A stretch of 64,000 nt of DNA, from NCBI GenBank assembly GCA_044235425.1, contig JBIIHW010000011.1, forward strand, positions 70,582 to 134,581. Reading direction: 5' to 3'. Positions 43,686 through 53,128 of this stretch are shown piece after piece. The DNA comes from JBJSXJ01 sp044235425 (GTDB lineage: Bacteria; Planctomycetota; Planctomycetia; Pirellulales; Pirellulaceae). Position numbers and translations under genes: made by a program. Position 1 is the stretch's first letter. Every line of letters starts with the position of its first letter. Under the pieces are notes generated by a model. That model made no database searches. It was not told the origin of the DNA and saw only the letters and a list, made by a program, of their open reading frames with translations.

Positions 43686-44804
43686 ATGACGAACGGAGAC
43701 CCTCCACCGCCACCGTCGGCTCCGTTTCCTCAGCCGCCTCCCTTTCCCCGTGTGCCGCCCGCGGAACCACCCGCTCCCGCTGCCGAAACGGTGGTGCCTC
43801 AACTGATTCAGCCCAGTGGCGCTGCGGTGACGGATACCATCGCTCGCATCCCGCAGCGCATGCGGGCTGTCCAGGCGGAGTTGCAAAAGGCCATCGTCGG
43901 TCAACAAAACAATGTCCAGGCACTGTTATATGCTCTGCTGGCCCGTGGTCACTGTTTGCTGGTCGGCGTCCCGGGGCTAGCGAAGACGATGCTCGTACAG
44001 GCGCTGGCCCGCGTCCTCAATCTGTCGTTCAAGCGAATTCAGTTCACTCCGGATTTGATGCCGGCCGACATTACCGGCACGACGATCCTCAGCCGCGAGC
44101 CAGGTGATGATCGCGCCTTCAAATTCGTTCGCGGACCAATCTTCACGCAGCTCTTGCTGGCCGATGAAATCAACCGCACCCCGCCCAAGACCCAAGCCGC
44201 GCTACTCGAGGCGATGCAGGAAAAGACGGTCACCGTTGCCGGTCAAACTTGGCCGCTGGAGGAACCTTTTTTCGTGCTGGCAACTCAAAACCCCATAGAA
44301 CAGGAAGGCACTTATCCCCTGCCTGAAGCGCAGCTGGATCGGTTTCTGTTTGAATTGCCAGTGGAGTACCCCAGTTTGGAAGAAGAGCGGCGGATTGTGG
44401 CACAGCATTCCTTCACGCCGCTCGATCAGCTTTCGACGATCCTGGAGCGACACGAGATTCTGGTTTTCCGGGACGCTGTTTCGCGCATTCCGGCCGCGCC
44501 TAACGTAATTGACTACGCCGTACGCCTGACCCGTGCCACTCGCCCCGACGACCCCGCCCTGCTGCCCGAACTGCGAAAACTGATTCGCTGGGGGGCGAGT
44601 CCGCGAGCGAGTCAGAACATGTTGTTGGCCGCTCGGGCCCGTGCCGCCTGTGAAGGACGCTTCAATGTTGCCTGCGAGGACATTGCCGCCGTCGCTCCCC
44701 TGATCCTTCGGCATCGAGTGCTGCGGTCGTTCCAGGCGGAAGCCGAGGGACGCACGGTGGATGATCTGGTGGCGACAATCTTGCGAACCGTTCCCCGTTC
44801 CTAA
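43686..44804 (+). CDS. MoxR-family AAA+ ATPase
   Basis: This 372-residue protein has a Pro-rich N-terminus (about 1-40) and a MoxR AAA core: GVPGLAKTM (Walker A), LLADEINRTPPKTQAALLEAM (Walker B with the sensor helix), FFVLATQNPIEQEGTYPLPEAQLDRF (sensor 1). The family acts as a chaperone-like ATPase that, with DUF58 and von Willebrand factor A proteins, assembles or activates metal-dependent complexes. It is the first gene of a six-gene operon; the next gene starts 10 bp after its stop. Family assignment is secure; the client is unknown. Confidence 0.93.
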   Translation: MTNGDPPPPPSAPFPQPPPFPRVPPAEPPAPAAETVVPQLIQPSGAAVTDTIARIPQRMRAVQAELQKAIVGQQNNVQALLYALLARGHCLLVGVPGLAKTMLVQALARVLNLSFKRIQFTPDLMPADITGTTILSREPGDDRAFKFVRGPIFTQLLLADEINRTPPKTQAALLEAMQEKTVTVAGQTWPLEEPFFVLATQNPIEQEGTYPLPEAQLDRFLFELPVEYPSLEEERRIVAQHSFTPLDQLSTILERHEILVFRDAVSRIPAAPNVIDYAVRLTRATRPDDPALLPELRKLIRWGASPRASQNMLLAARARAACEGRFNVACEDIAAVAPLILRHRVLRSFQAEAEGRTVDDLVATILRTVPRS

Positions 44805-44813
44805 TCCTTGGGA

Positions 44814-45737
44814 ATGACGCCCGTGAGTGTCTCTTCTACGACTCGACAGCGCTTTGATCCGCGCTTTCTCGCGACGCTCGGATCACTTGATTTGCGCGCT
44901 CGCTACCTCGTGGAAGGCTATCTCAGCGGACTGCACGAAAGTCCGTTTCATGGGTTCAGTGTCGAGTTTAGCGAGTATCGTGAATATGAACCGGGAGATG
45001 ATCCACGGCATGTGGACTGGCGAGTGTTTGCCCGCAGCGAACGACTTTATATCAAGCAGTTCATGCAGGAGACGAACCTGCAGGCCTACCTGCTATGTGA
45101 TACCAGTCGGTCGATGGAGTATGGTGGCAGTGCCGCCTGGGGATCGAAGCTGGACGTGGCACGCTGTTTAGCCGCGGCCCTGGCATGGCTGTTGATCAAA
45201 CAAAATGACGCCGTTGGTTGGCTGGCCTTTACCAATCAGGAACCGATTCCGGACTTGGTGCGGCCTTCCCAGCGGCCCAGCCAGTATGGCACGCTGCTGC
45301 GACATCTCGAACAAGTTCGACCGCGCGTTGATTCCTGCCTTGCACCGCTCCTGCTCCACGCCGCTCGCTTGATTCAGCGCCGCAGCTTGCTCATCGTGAT
45401 TTCTGATCTACTCGAACCGGCCGCCGAACTCACCCGCGCCTTGCAGGAGCTACGGTTTCGCGGCCAAGATCTACTGGTCCTGCAAGTGCTCGACCGCGAT
45501 GAACTCGACTTTCCCTTTCGCGGGGATCAAGTCTTTGAGGATTTAGAAACGGGAGTGCGTCGTCGAGTTTCACCGGAAGTGGTCCGTGAGCAATATCAAA
45601 GGCGCTTGCAAGCTTTCATGCAAACGCACACGGATCAGCTGCGTGGTTTGGAAATTCAGCATGCGCTGGTGACGACCGATACGGCGCCGTGGCAAGCTAT
45701 TTCCACCGTACTTCAGGAACGCAGGCGGCTGGTATGA
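44814..45737 (+). CDS. DUF58 domain protein
   Basis: This 307-residue cytoplasmic protein shows the DUF58 pattern: LGSLDLRARYLVEGYLSGLHESPFHGFSVEFSEYREYEPGDDPRHVDWRVFARS, then LLCDTSRSMEYGG, a degenerate von Willebrand-type metal site, and LLIVISDLLEPAAEL. DUF58 proteins are obligate neighbours of MoxR ATPases. I use ATG 44814; a TTG two codons upstream and a GTG at 44823 are alternatives, none with a strong Shine-Dalgarno. Its TGA overlaps the ATG of the next gene (ATGA), so translation is coupled. Confidence 0.9.
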   Translation: MTPVSVSSTTRQRFDPRFLATLGSLDLRARYLVEGYLSGLHESPFHGFSVEFSEYREYEPGDDPRHVDWRVFARSERLYIKQFMQETNLQAYLLCDTSRSMEYGGSAAWGSKLDVARCLAAALAWLLIKQNDAVGWLAFTNQEPIPDLVRPSQRPSQYGTLLRHLEQVRPRVDSCLAPLLLHAARLIQRRSLLIVISDLLEPAAELTRALQELRFRGQDLLVLQVLDRDELDFPFRGDQVFEDLETGVRRRVSPEVVREQYQRRLQAFMQTHTDQLRGLEIQHALVTTDTAPWQAISTVLQERRRLV

Positions 45738-47827
45738 GTTTCTCCTTTCTTTATCCGCTCTGCTGGCTCGGTGCCATCGCCCTCGCCGCACCCATCTGGT
45801 TGCATCTACGTCGTCGTAGTGAGCAGCAAGTAGTTTTGTTTTCGGCTCTGCGTTTCCTCGACGACCAGCCGCAGCCGCAAACCGCTCCGCTCCGTATTCG
45901 CCAGCCACTACTGCTCGCTCTGCGTCTTCTCGCCTTACTCGCGATTATCGCCGCTTTCGCCTGGCCCTTCATTCCCTCAGACCGCACGATCGCGGTCACG
46001 ACCAGCCATGTGTATTTGCTCGATAGCACGCTTAGTAATCGAGCCGGTCAGCGCTGGCAAACTGATCGCGAGCAGCTTCTCAGCGCCATCCGCCAAGCGC
46101 CCGTGACAACACAAATCGCCGTGGTAGAACTCCGCGCAACGCCCCGCGTAATCGTGGATTGGAGCACTTCTCGCGCGGCCGCCCTGGCTGCGGTGGAGCA
46201 GCTTGAGCCAACCTACGAACGTGGCTCCTACCAAATGGCCTTTCGACTGGGCGAATCCCTGCTTGCTCGCTCACTCGGTTCCGATCATCAAATGACCTTG
46301 CTTGGTGATAGCCAGAAAAACCAATGGACCGACGAGCAGACTGGGGCGCCATTTTTGTTGCCACAACAGGTTCATTTACCCATCATCACCATGGAATCGC
46401 AGCCCAACGTGGCGCTCTTCGCGCCGCGACTGCAGCGGGTGTTCCTGGGCGATCGAACGCGGGTGGAATGCTCCGTGCGACTCGCCCGATATGGTGAATT
46501 GAAACAGGCTGAGCTACGAATCAACGTGCCAGGACAGTTCTCCGAGCAGCGTACGGTGAAATTCGACCGAGATGAAGATGAAGTACAAATTGAACTCTCC
46601 TGGGAAGCACCACCGACTGCCGGCGTGCAAGGCGAGCTGACCATCATCGCGCCCGGGGATTCACTTTCCGCTGATGATCACGTTTACTTTGGCTTGCCAC
46701 CGGTGAAACCTGGTCGAGTCCTCTGCCTGGCTCGGTCTTCTTATTTGCGGGCAGCCTTGTCTCCTGATGTGATGCAAGGACGCTGGACGACCGAAGTGCG
46801 CGAGGAGCCACCCTGGGATACCAGTCAGACAACCGCATTAGCTGATGCGATCATTGTGGAAAGTCATTATTTGGCCAGGCCCGAGGCTCGCGACCTCACG
46901 CAGGAGTACTTGAGACAAGGACTTGGAGTGCTCGTACTACTCGATCAACTCAATTCGAGCGCTCTTGCCTTTCTACGTGAGCAGGGAGTGGATACGCGCT
47001 CGGTGGTCGAGCAGAGCCAAGATCCTGCCGTCCTACGCTACGTCTTTGCCGACCATCCGATTTTTCGGCCCTTTCGCTCACCCGATTTTGGCAACTTGCT
47101 CGACTTACGATTTTACCGCTATCGACGACTCGCTCTGGGGGATGCAACCCCGCTGGCGTTTTCGCAAACCGGTGATCCGCTGATGTTACAGGTGGATCGC
47201 GGTCGCGGGAGCTTACTGCTGATGGCTTTCGGGCTCGAGCGCGAAGATACCAATTGGCCCCTGCAAATCTCCTTTGTTCCCTTTCTGGATCTCTGTCTCC
47301 AACGAATTCGCGCGCAAAGCAGTTTGCCGACGGATGCGTTGCCGGGCGAAGCGTGCATTTGGACGGTCGCCGCGGAGGGCCCGCTCACTCTGCAGAGATG
47401 TACGTTGACTGCCCAAAAAGATGTCCCCAACGATCCTGTCGCAACGGCTGCGGTCCCGGATTCCGCAGTCGTCGTGCAGGCCCCGGTGGAATCGGGCCGC
47501 GTCGAGTTTACTGCCCCGGAAAAACCGGGCTTGTATTCCGTGAGTCTGGATGGCGGCAAGACCATGAGCCATCTCTTACAGGTCAATCCTGCGATCGAAG
47601 AATCGGTGCTCGCCTACGCGTCTGGTGACGAAGTTCTCGCCAGTTGGCGACGGCCGGAAGCGGAGATCCATGCAGCCCAAGCCGCGACGCAAGATTCCAC
47701 CTTCGCATTGACGCGCGCGGAAATCATGCGTCAGACTGTCTGGTGGTGGTTACTGGCGGCAGGCACCGTAGCCCTCTTATTTGAGTCCTGGTGGCTGCTG
47801 CGTCCCCTGAAAGCAATTCGGAGCTGA
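45734..47827 (+). CDS. BatA-like N-terminal membrane protein
   Basis: This 697-residue protein opens with the BatA/aerotolerance N-terminal unit: a membrane helix (FLYPLCWLGAIALAAPIWLHL), RRSEQQVVLFSALRFL, a second helix (LLLALRLLALLAIIAAFAW) and a von Willebrand-like domain (VYLLDSTLSN in place of the usual DxSxS). Beta-rich and hydrolase-free segments follow, ending in a C-terminal helix (WWWLLAAGTVALLFESWWLL). The ATG at 45734 overlaps the DUF58 stop by 4 bp. It is the usual third gene in planctomycete MoxR loci. The metal-site serines are partly missing, so metal-dependent adhesion may be lost. Confidence 0.85.
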   Translation: MSFSFLYPLCWLGAIALAAPIWLHLRRRSEQQVVLFSALRFLDDQPQPQTAPLRIRQPLLLALRLLALLAIIAAFAWPFIPSDRTIAVTTSHVYLLDSTLSNRAGQRWQTDREQLLSAIRQAPVTTQIAVVELRATPRVIVDWSTSRAAALAAVEQLEPTYERGSYQMAFRLGESLLARSLGSDHQMTLLGDSQKNQWTDEQTGAPFLLPQQVHLPIITMESQPNVALFAPRLQRVFLGDRTRVECSVRLARYGELKQAELRINVPGQFSEQRTVKFDRDEDEVQIELSWEAPPTAGVQGELTIIAPGDSLSADDHVYFGLPPVKPGRVLCLARSSYLRAALSPDVMQGRWTTEVREEPPWDTSQTTALADAIIVESHYLARPEARDLTQEYLRQGLGVLVLLDQLNSSALAFLREQGVDTRSVVEQSQDPAVLRYVFADHPIFRPFRSPDFGNLLDLRFYRYRRLALGDATPLAFSQTGDPLMLQVDRGRGSLLLMAFGLEREDTNWPLQISFVPFLDLCLQRIRAQSSLPTDALPGEACIWTVAAEGPLTLQRCTLTAQKDVPNDPVATAAVPDSAVVVQAPVESGRVEFTAPEKPGLYSVSLDGGKTMSHLLQVNPAIEESVLAYASGDEVLASWRRPEAEIHAAQAATQDSTFALTRAEIMRQTVWWWLLAAGTVALLFESWWLLRPLKAIRS

Positions 47828-47831
47828 ACCG

Positions 47832-50800
47832 ATGCACCAAGGTGTTGTGGTTGATCGACGAATCGAGCAAGCGGAACTGCGTTGGCGCTGGCGTCGCTGG
47901 TTCCGCATGACGCTTGCCCTCCTGATCCTGCTGCTCGTAGCCGTCTTGGTGATCCATGTCCTGGTGACTGTCGAATGGTTGACGAGTCGCTCATTTTATT
48001 CCGGTCTACTGGTGACCAGCTGTGTAGCAGCCGCACTGAGTTGGTTGATTGGTACGCTCTTCATCGTGCTCCGACCTGTCCCGCCCGAATGGTTGGCCGC
48101 AGCCCTCGAACGCGCTCAACCGCAGCTTGCGGATCGAGTCCATACGTCGGTCTATCTGGATGAAATGTTGCGCTCATCCCCTACCCGCGGCGTCAACCCA
48201 GCGATCGGTCCCATGCGCGAACAGGCGGACATCATGCAAAGTCTCGCTGCCAAGATCCGCGATCAGGCAGGGACGATTCTGCGCGTGCCCGCTTCGTCAC
48301 CACTGTTTCCCGATGCACCCATCCTATGGCGAGTGCTACTTTTTTTGTCGTTGCTTCTCGCCGTCGATCTGTTCCTTTGGAAGGCAGAGCCCTGGAAAAA
48401 ACTGAGAAGCAACACGGTTGCCGTAACACCTGTCTCACAAACCAACAACGCACTGACGATTCCGCCTCCCACAGCCGACGTGCGCGAAGAATCAGCTCCC
48501 TGGGGAGAGGTTCGCATTACTGAGCCCGGTGTGGATGTGCAGATGACCAGCCTCGATTCGCTCCTGCTGCAAATCGAAGCGACCACCAATGGCACATTGC
48601 AGTCCGTTACGTGGCACGTGGCGCGCAACGGCGGTGAGTGGCGTGCGGAACTGCTGCCCGAACCGACCGACCCTCGCTATGTCACCTATCGGCGCGAAGT
48701 GAATGCACCGCAGTGGAATCTGCGCGATTGGGATTTGGTAACCTACTACGCCGAAGCACAAACCAAGGCGGGGCAAACCTATCGCTCACGCGAATACCTG
48801 ATTGAGATCGTGCCCCTGCTGGCGGATGAGCAGCGCATCTTTGCTCGCAGCGATGATTCAGCAGCCAGTGAACCAGCTGATGACAACGAGGAAACAGCGG
48901 ATCCAAATGCCGCGAACTTATTTGCGGAGCTCTCGCAAGTACTGGCCGATCAGCGCGAAGTGGTACGGCAGTTGGCGGCCGAGGCAGCCGCTCATTCGAG
49001 CAGCGAGCCTTCGTTGCAAAAGGAGCCGGCAGCGAACGCACAAACGGAGCGTGAACGATTCCCAAAAGACAAACAGCGACTGCAGGCGCTGCGACAGCGC
49101 GAGCAGCAGTTGAGCGAGGCGATACGGCTGCTATCGGCGAAGCTACGAGCAAGCAGTGCGCAGTGGGATTTGCCACAAGAGGAGCAAACGAAACTCGACC
49201 AACAGCTCCGACAGTATCTCAAGCAGGCTGAACGGGCGCTGCGGAATACCGCGGAAGCACTACAACATGGATTGGTCGAAGAAGCCAAGCCGACCGCCGA
49301 GCAAGCGCTCCAGAAGATGGCAGACGCGCGTCAACATCTTTACCAGTCACTGGCACAAGCCGCCGAAAAGTCGTCCTCGGGAAATACAAACGCGGCTGCC
49401 GATCCACTCTCAAGTTCGTCGCCGCCCCCCGCGAACACAGCACGTGATCCTGTGAAACCAGATCCCGAATTGGCCGCCAAACTCACTCAGCAAATGCTGT
49501 GGGATCAGCAGCAGGCGGCCGAACGACGCGAGGGGCTGCAACGAGCACTCGAAGAACTGACGCAGCGACAGCGGCAGTTGGCCGAACAGGTGGATCCTCG
49601 TCGCCCGGATCAGATTCCTGGCCAGGCTGCCAGGCAAGAGCAAATGAATTTGGAACTGGACGAGCAGGTGGAACGTGACGCTAGCGATATGCCTTCCCTG
49701 CAAGCTGTTGCTGGTCAAAAGCAAGCTGCTCGTCAAGCGATGCGCGAGGCTGCACAGGCACTGCGTGGCGGCAGTCCACACATGAAGGAACTCTCTCAAG
49801 CGGCTGCCCAGCAGCTGCAAAAACTTACCGATGATCTGCGACAGGAAAACGAATTTGCGGATCTCGTTGATCGCCAGCAGCTAAAACAAGCCTGGAAACA
49901 GCAAGCCAAACGCTGGGACGAACTCAGCCAAAACAGCGAGCCGGCCTCCGAAAAACGACTGACCAGAGAACTGGAGACGACGCGCGAACTAAGCCAACAA
50001 ACCGATCGGTTGCTCCAGCGCAGTCCGGCTACGGATGACCTACGGCCCTCAGAACCAAACCGTGCGGAGCAAAACCGTGCGGAGCAAAACCGTGCGGAGC
50101 AAAACCGTGCGGAGCAAAAGCCGGGAGAAAAACCGGGAGACGAACCATCAGAAAAACCGGAAGAAAAAAACGACGAGAAGCAGTCCGCAGATTCATTTGA
50201 ACAAAAGTGGTCGTCGCTTAAAGAAAAGATTGCCGGCCAATGTGAACAGGTTGGCACGTCACCGGGAGGTACCCCTCGTAGTCAAGCAGCTGCGGAATTA
50301 TCGAAGACAATCCAGGAACTTGCTCAGTCGATGGGCAGTAAGCAGTCCTCTCCGTCTCCGTCTCCATCACCATCACCATCACCATCACCATCACCATCAC
50401 CATCACCATCACCAGCACCAGCACCATCTCCATCACCATCTCCATCTTCATCCCCGGGCGAAACACCATCGCCCTCTCCCGGGCCTCGCACAGGCGATCC
50501 ACTCACCCGTGGTATGCGGGCTCTTGAGAGTCTCGCTCGCGATCAGGATCGCGCGGCCGATTCCGCGCCGATGCTCCAGCCCAGCCAGCAATCCCGCTTG
50601 AGACAGGATGCCAAACAAAACTTAACGCAGGGAGTGCGCGGCCGCTGGGGACAGAATGAACGTAGTGAACGAGTGGTGAAGGAGATCGGCGAGCTGCTGG
50701 ATGACGAGCGAACTCGGATCGATGCAGCGGTGGTCGAACGACTTCAGCGGCAAATCCAGCAAGTGCAAACGGAGGCGACGGGCGGGCAAGATGAACGGGA

Positions 50801-50906
50801 ACAGCCACCGAGCGGTGGAGCGTACGTGGATCCCAGTCGTCTGCCGCCCAGTTACCGCCGCTCGATCGAACGCTACTTCCAGAAACTGTCTGAGCAGAAC
50901 CGATGA
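47832..50906 (+). CDS. Large membrane protein of the MoxR operon (DUF4175-like) with coiled coils and simple repeats
   Basis: This 1,024-residue protein starts with two or three membrane helices (LALLILLLVAVLVIHVL, LLVTSCVAAALSWLIGTLFIVL) and a beta-rich extracytoplasmic part to about 340. A long Gln/Glu/Ala-rich coiled-coil region follows. This order resembles DUF4175 proteins. Two in-frame DNA repeats occur: four 15-bp units encoding NRAEQ (50058-50117) and a hexanucleotide run encoding Pro-Ser and Pro-Ala (50347-50455). The C-terminus after about 890 is again helical and conserved-looking. Its TGA overlaps the next ATG. The length of the repeats may vary between strains. The function is unknown; it probably spans the envelope with its BatA- and VWA-type neighbours. 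Confidence 0.82.
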   Translation: MHQGVVVDRRIEQAELRWRWRRWFRMTLALLILLLVAVLVIHVLVTVEWLTSRSFYSGLLVTSCVAAALSWLIGTLFIVLRPVPPEWLAAALERAQPQLADRVHTSVYLDEMLRSSPTRGVNPAIGPMREQADIMQSLAAKIRDQAGTILRVPASSPLFPDAPILWRVLLFLSLLLAVDLFLWKAEPWKKLRSNTVAVTPVSQTNNALTIPPPTADVREESAPWGEVRITEPGVDVQMTSLDSLLLQIEATTNGTLQSVTWHVARNGGEWRAELLPEPTDPRYVTYRREVNAPQWNLRDWDLVTYYAEAQTKAGQTYRSREYLIEIVPLLADEQRIFARSDDSAASEPADDNEETADPNAANLFAELSQVLADQREVVRQLAAEAAAHSSSEPSLQKEPAANAQTERERFPKDKQRLQALRQREQQLSEAIRLLSAKLRASSAQWDLPQEEQTKLDQQLRQYLKQAERALRNTAEALQHGLVEEAKPTAEQALQKMADARQHLYQSLAQAAEKSSSGNTNAAADPLSSSSPPPANTARDPVKPDPELAAKLTQQMLWDQQQAAERREGLQRALEELTQRQRQLAEQVDPRRPDQIPGQAARQEQMNLELDEQVERDASDMPSLQAVAGQKQAARQAMREAAQALRGGSPHMKELSQAAAQQLQKLTDDLRQENEFADLVDRQQLKQAWKQQAKRWDELSQNSEPASEKRLTRELETTRELSQQTDRLLQRSPATDDLRPSEPNRAEQNRAEQNRAEQNRAEQKPGEKPGDEPSEKPEEKNDEKQSADSFEQKWSSLKEKIAGQCEQVGTSPGGTPRSQAAAELSKTIQELAQSMGSKQSSPSPSPSPSPSPSPSPSPSPSPAPAPSPSPSPSSSPGETPSPSPGPRTGDPLTRGMRALESLARDQDRAADSAPMLQPSQQSRLRQDAKQNLTQGVRGRWGQNERSERVVKEIGELLDDERTRIDAAVVERLQRQIQQVQTEATGGQDEREQPPSGGAYVDPSRLPPSYRRSIERYFQKLSEQNR

Positions 50907-53128
50907 TGCTGGAATTTGCTTGGCCCTGGGCACTCGGGTTGGGATTGCCGCTGCTGATCACGACGCTTGCCGTGACCATTTGGCAAGGCCGATCGTCTGG
51001 GCGATTCGGTGCCAGTCAATGGCTGCTGCTAGCCCTGCGCGCCATCGCATTGCTGCTTTTGATTCTCCTGCTTGCCCAGCCGATGCTGGTGCAATCTCTC
51101 GATGAGCCACAAAAGCGTCCGCAAGCGATTGTCTTGTTCGACGTGAGCGAAAGCATGTCACTGCGTGAAGCCGGTAAAACTCGCTATCAGCTAGCACTCG
51201 ACTTTGCACGAACCAAACTGCTGCCAGCGCTGTCGGCAAATGATTTCGAAGTGCAGGCCATCAGCTTTGCTGAGGATGCGGAACCGAAGAGCGGACCGGA
51301 GCTGGCAGCACTGACTCCCGCAGGCAAAAAAACGAACCTCGCGCGAGCGCTTACGGTCGCGGTCTCCAGTGCTCAACGCCCTCCAGTAGCCATCTTTGCA
51401 CTCACCGACGGTGCCACCAACGTTGATCAAGATCAGCGGCGCGGATTAGCGGCGATGGCCGATAGTCGAGTACCATTTGTAGGAATCGGTGTGGGAGCGG
51501 ATGTCGGACCAATCACCGTCGGTATTCAGTATCTCGATGCGCCGGCCAGAGTCGCACCGAACCAAGAGTTTCGACTCGCCGTTCAGCTCGAAAGTGGCGG
51601 CGCCGGCGCACTGCCTCCACTCGAACTGCTGCTGCTACGCGATGAAAAATTGATCGAGCGAAAAACGTTGGAGCCGCAGTCGGCGGGACGTGTTTGGCGG
51701 GAGTCGTTCCCGGTCACGGAGCAGGAGCCTGGCAATCATCGCTATCGAGTGGAACTACTCCCTCCAAGCGACCATGTGGTGCGAATGCAGCAGCGGCATG
51801 CCGAAGCACAGGTGCTGGTCACCGCAGAAAAAGAACTTCGAGTTCTCTTTGTGCAAAGTGCCTTGACGTGGGATTACAAATTCCTGCGACTGGCGCTGCA
51901 GAGTGATCCGTCCATTCGCTTGGCAGGACTCAGTCGTACGTCCAATTCCTCATTTTATTATCAGGATTATGAAAGCACGGAGGCGACGAGTGGTGGACTG
52001 CCGAAACGGCTCGAGGACTTGGCACCGTACTCAGTCGTGATCCTGTCCAGCATGCGTCACAGCGATCTCACCACCGAGCAGCAGGAAATGCTCGCGCGGT
52101 ACGTGAGCGAACTGGGGGGTGGCTTGCTCATGATCGGTGGCGGTGAGACGTTCGATAGTTCCTGGAAAGGATCCCCACTCGAGAAACTACTCGCCGTCCG
52201 TTTTGCGGAATCATCGGCGATGAATGGCCCACGGTTTGCCCTGAAATTATCGGAATCGGCACTGCAGCATCCAGCTTTCCAACTGGGGGGAGAGAGCGAT
52301 AGTCGCAGCGCCTGGGAGAGTGTGGCGGCATTCGTCAGTTTTGCGAATGTCGACGAGGCTAAGCCGGGGGCCACGATCTGGGCGACCCATCCCAGCAGTC
52401 AGGGACCGCGCGGACCGCGCATATTGATGGCCAGTCAGCGATATGGAGCCGGACAGTCGGGCGTGATCTGCGTACAAGATTTTTGGCGCTGGCGTCTCGC
52501 CAAAGACGGTGATCCAAGACATTTCGATCGCTTCTGGCAACAGTGGCTGCGTCATCTTGCCGATTCGCAGCGCGAGAATCTCACAATCTCAATCCTCGAT
52601 CAGCAACTGCGTGTGGGCGGAACGGTGAAAGTGGAAATCGGTCGTCCGCGTTCATCGCAGTCGAGCACGGGTACGAACGAGGCTCTGCCGTATGATGTAT
52701 TCGTCCGCGACCCAAACGGGCAGGAACTGCTGCGTCAGTCGCTGACGTTGTCGATGGGGCAGGATATGGAATTGACCTTCAAAACTGCAGAGCCGGGTAT
52801 CTACACGATTGAGGTGAGTGATCGCAGCGGGGGTGTTGTGGCGTCGCGGACGATCGAGATCCGTGACGAGAACCTGGAATGGCTGCGGCCCACACGCGTA
52901 ATGGATACCTTACAGCAGTGGGCCACCCTGTCGGGCGGATTGGCAAGGAAGATCGAGCATTGTGACGACGCTCAGGAATTGGTTCGGGAGGTGATCGATC
53001 AGCGCGAGACCGTTCGTCGGCAAACACCGGATCGTGAGCCGCTGGGAATGAACGCTGGGATGCTGCTGGTGATCGCCAGTTGTCTGGCTACCGAATGGGT
53101 GCTGAGGAAACGGTGGGGGAAAGCGTGA
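50903..53128 (+). CDS. VWA-domain membrane protein of the MoxR operon
   Basis: This 741-residue protein has two N-terminal membrane helices, then a von Willebrand factor A domain with an intact metal site (VLFDVSESMSLRE, and later TDGATNVD). A glutamine-amidotransferase-like alpha/beta segment (LRVLFVQSALTWDYKFL, VVILSSMRHSDLT, GGGLLMIGGGETF) follows, then an Ig-like part and a C-terminal helix. This layout is common in planctomycete MoxR loci. It overlaps the previous gene (ATGA) and its TGA overlaps the next ATG by one base. The amidotransferase-like segment lacks an obvious catalytic cysteine, so enzymatic activity is unlikely. Confidence 0.88.
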   Translation: MMLEFAWPWALGLGLPLLITTLAVTIWQGRSSGRFGASQWLLLALRAIALLLLILLLAQPMLVQSLDEPQKRPQAIVLFDVSESMSLREAGKTRYQLALDFARTKLLPALSANDFEVQAISFAEDAEPKSGPELAALTPAGKKTNLARALTVAVSSAQRPPVAIFALTDGATNVDQDQRRGLAAMADSRVPFVGIGVGADVGPITVGIQYLDAPARVAPNQEFRLAVQLESGGAGALPPLELLLLRDEKLIERKTLEPQSAGRVWRESFPVTEQEPGNHRYRVELLPPSDHVVRMQQRHAEAQVLVTAEKELRVLFVQSALTWDYKFLRLALQSDPSIRLAGLSRTSNSSFYYQDYESTEATSGGLPKRLEDLAPYSVVILSSMRHSDLTTEQQEMLARYVSELGGGLLMIGGGETFDSSWKGSPLEKLLAVRFAESSAMNGPRFALKLSESALQHPAFQLGGESDSRSAWESVAAFVSFANVDEAKPGATIWATHPSSQGPRGPRILMASQRYGAGQSGVICVQDFWRWRLAKDGDPRHFDRFWQQWLRHLADSQRENLTISILDQQLRVGGTVKVEIGRPRSSQSSTGTNEALPYDVFVRDPNGQELLRQSLTLSMGQDMELTFKTAEPGIYTIEVSDRSGGVVASRTIEIRDENLEWLRPTRVMDTLQQWATLSGGLARKIEHCDDAQELVREVIDQRETVRRQTPDREPLGMNAGMLLVIASCLATEWVLRKRWGKA

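Noticed and set aside
50035..50601. A 188-codon frame with a long His run, and minus-strand frames with Met-Val or Gly-Asp runs
   Set aside because: These are alternative readings of the hexanucleotide repeat inside the real DUF4175-like gene.
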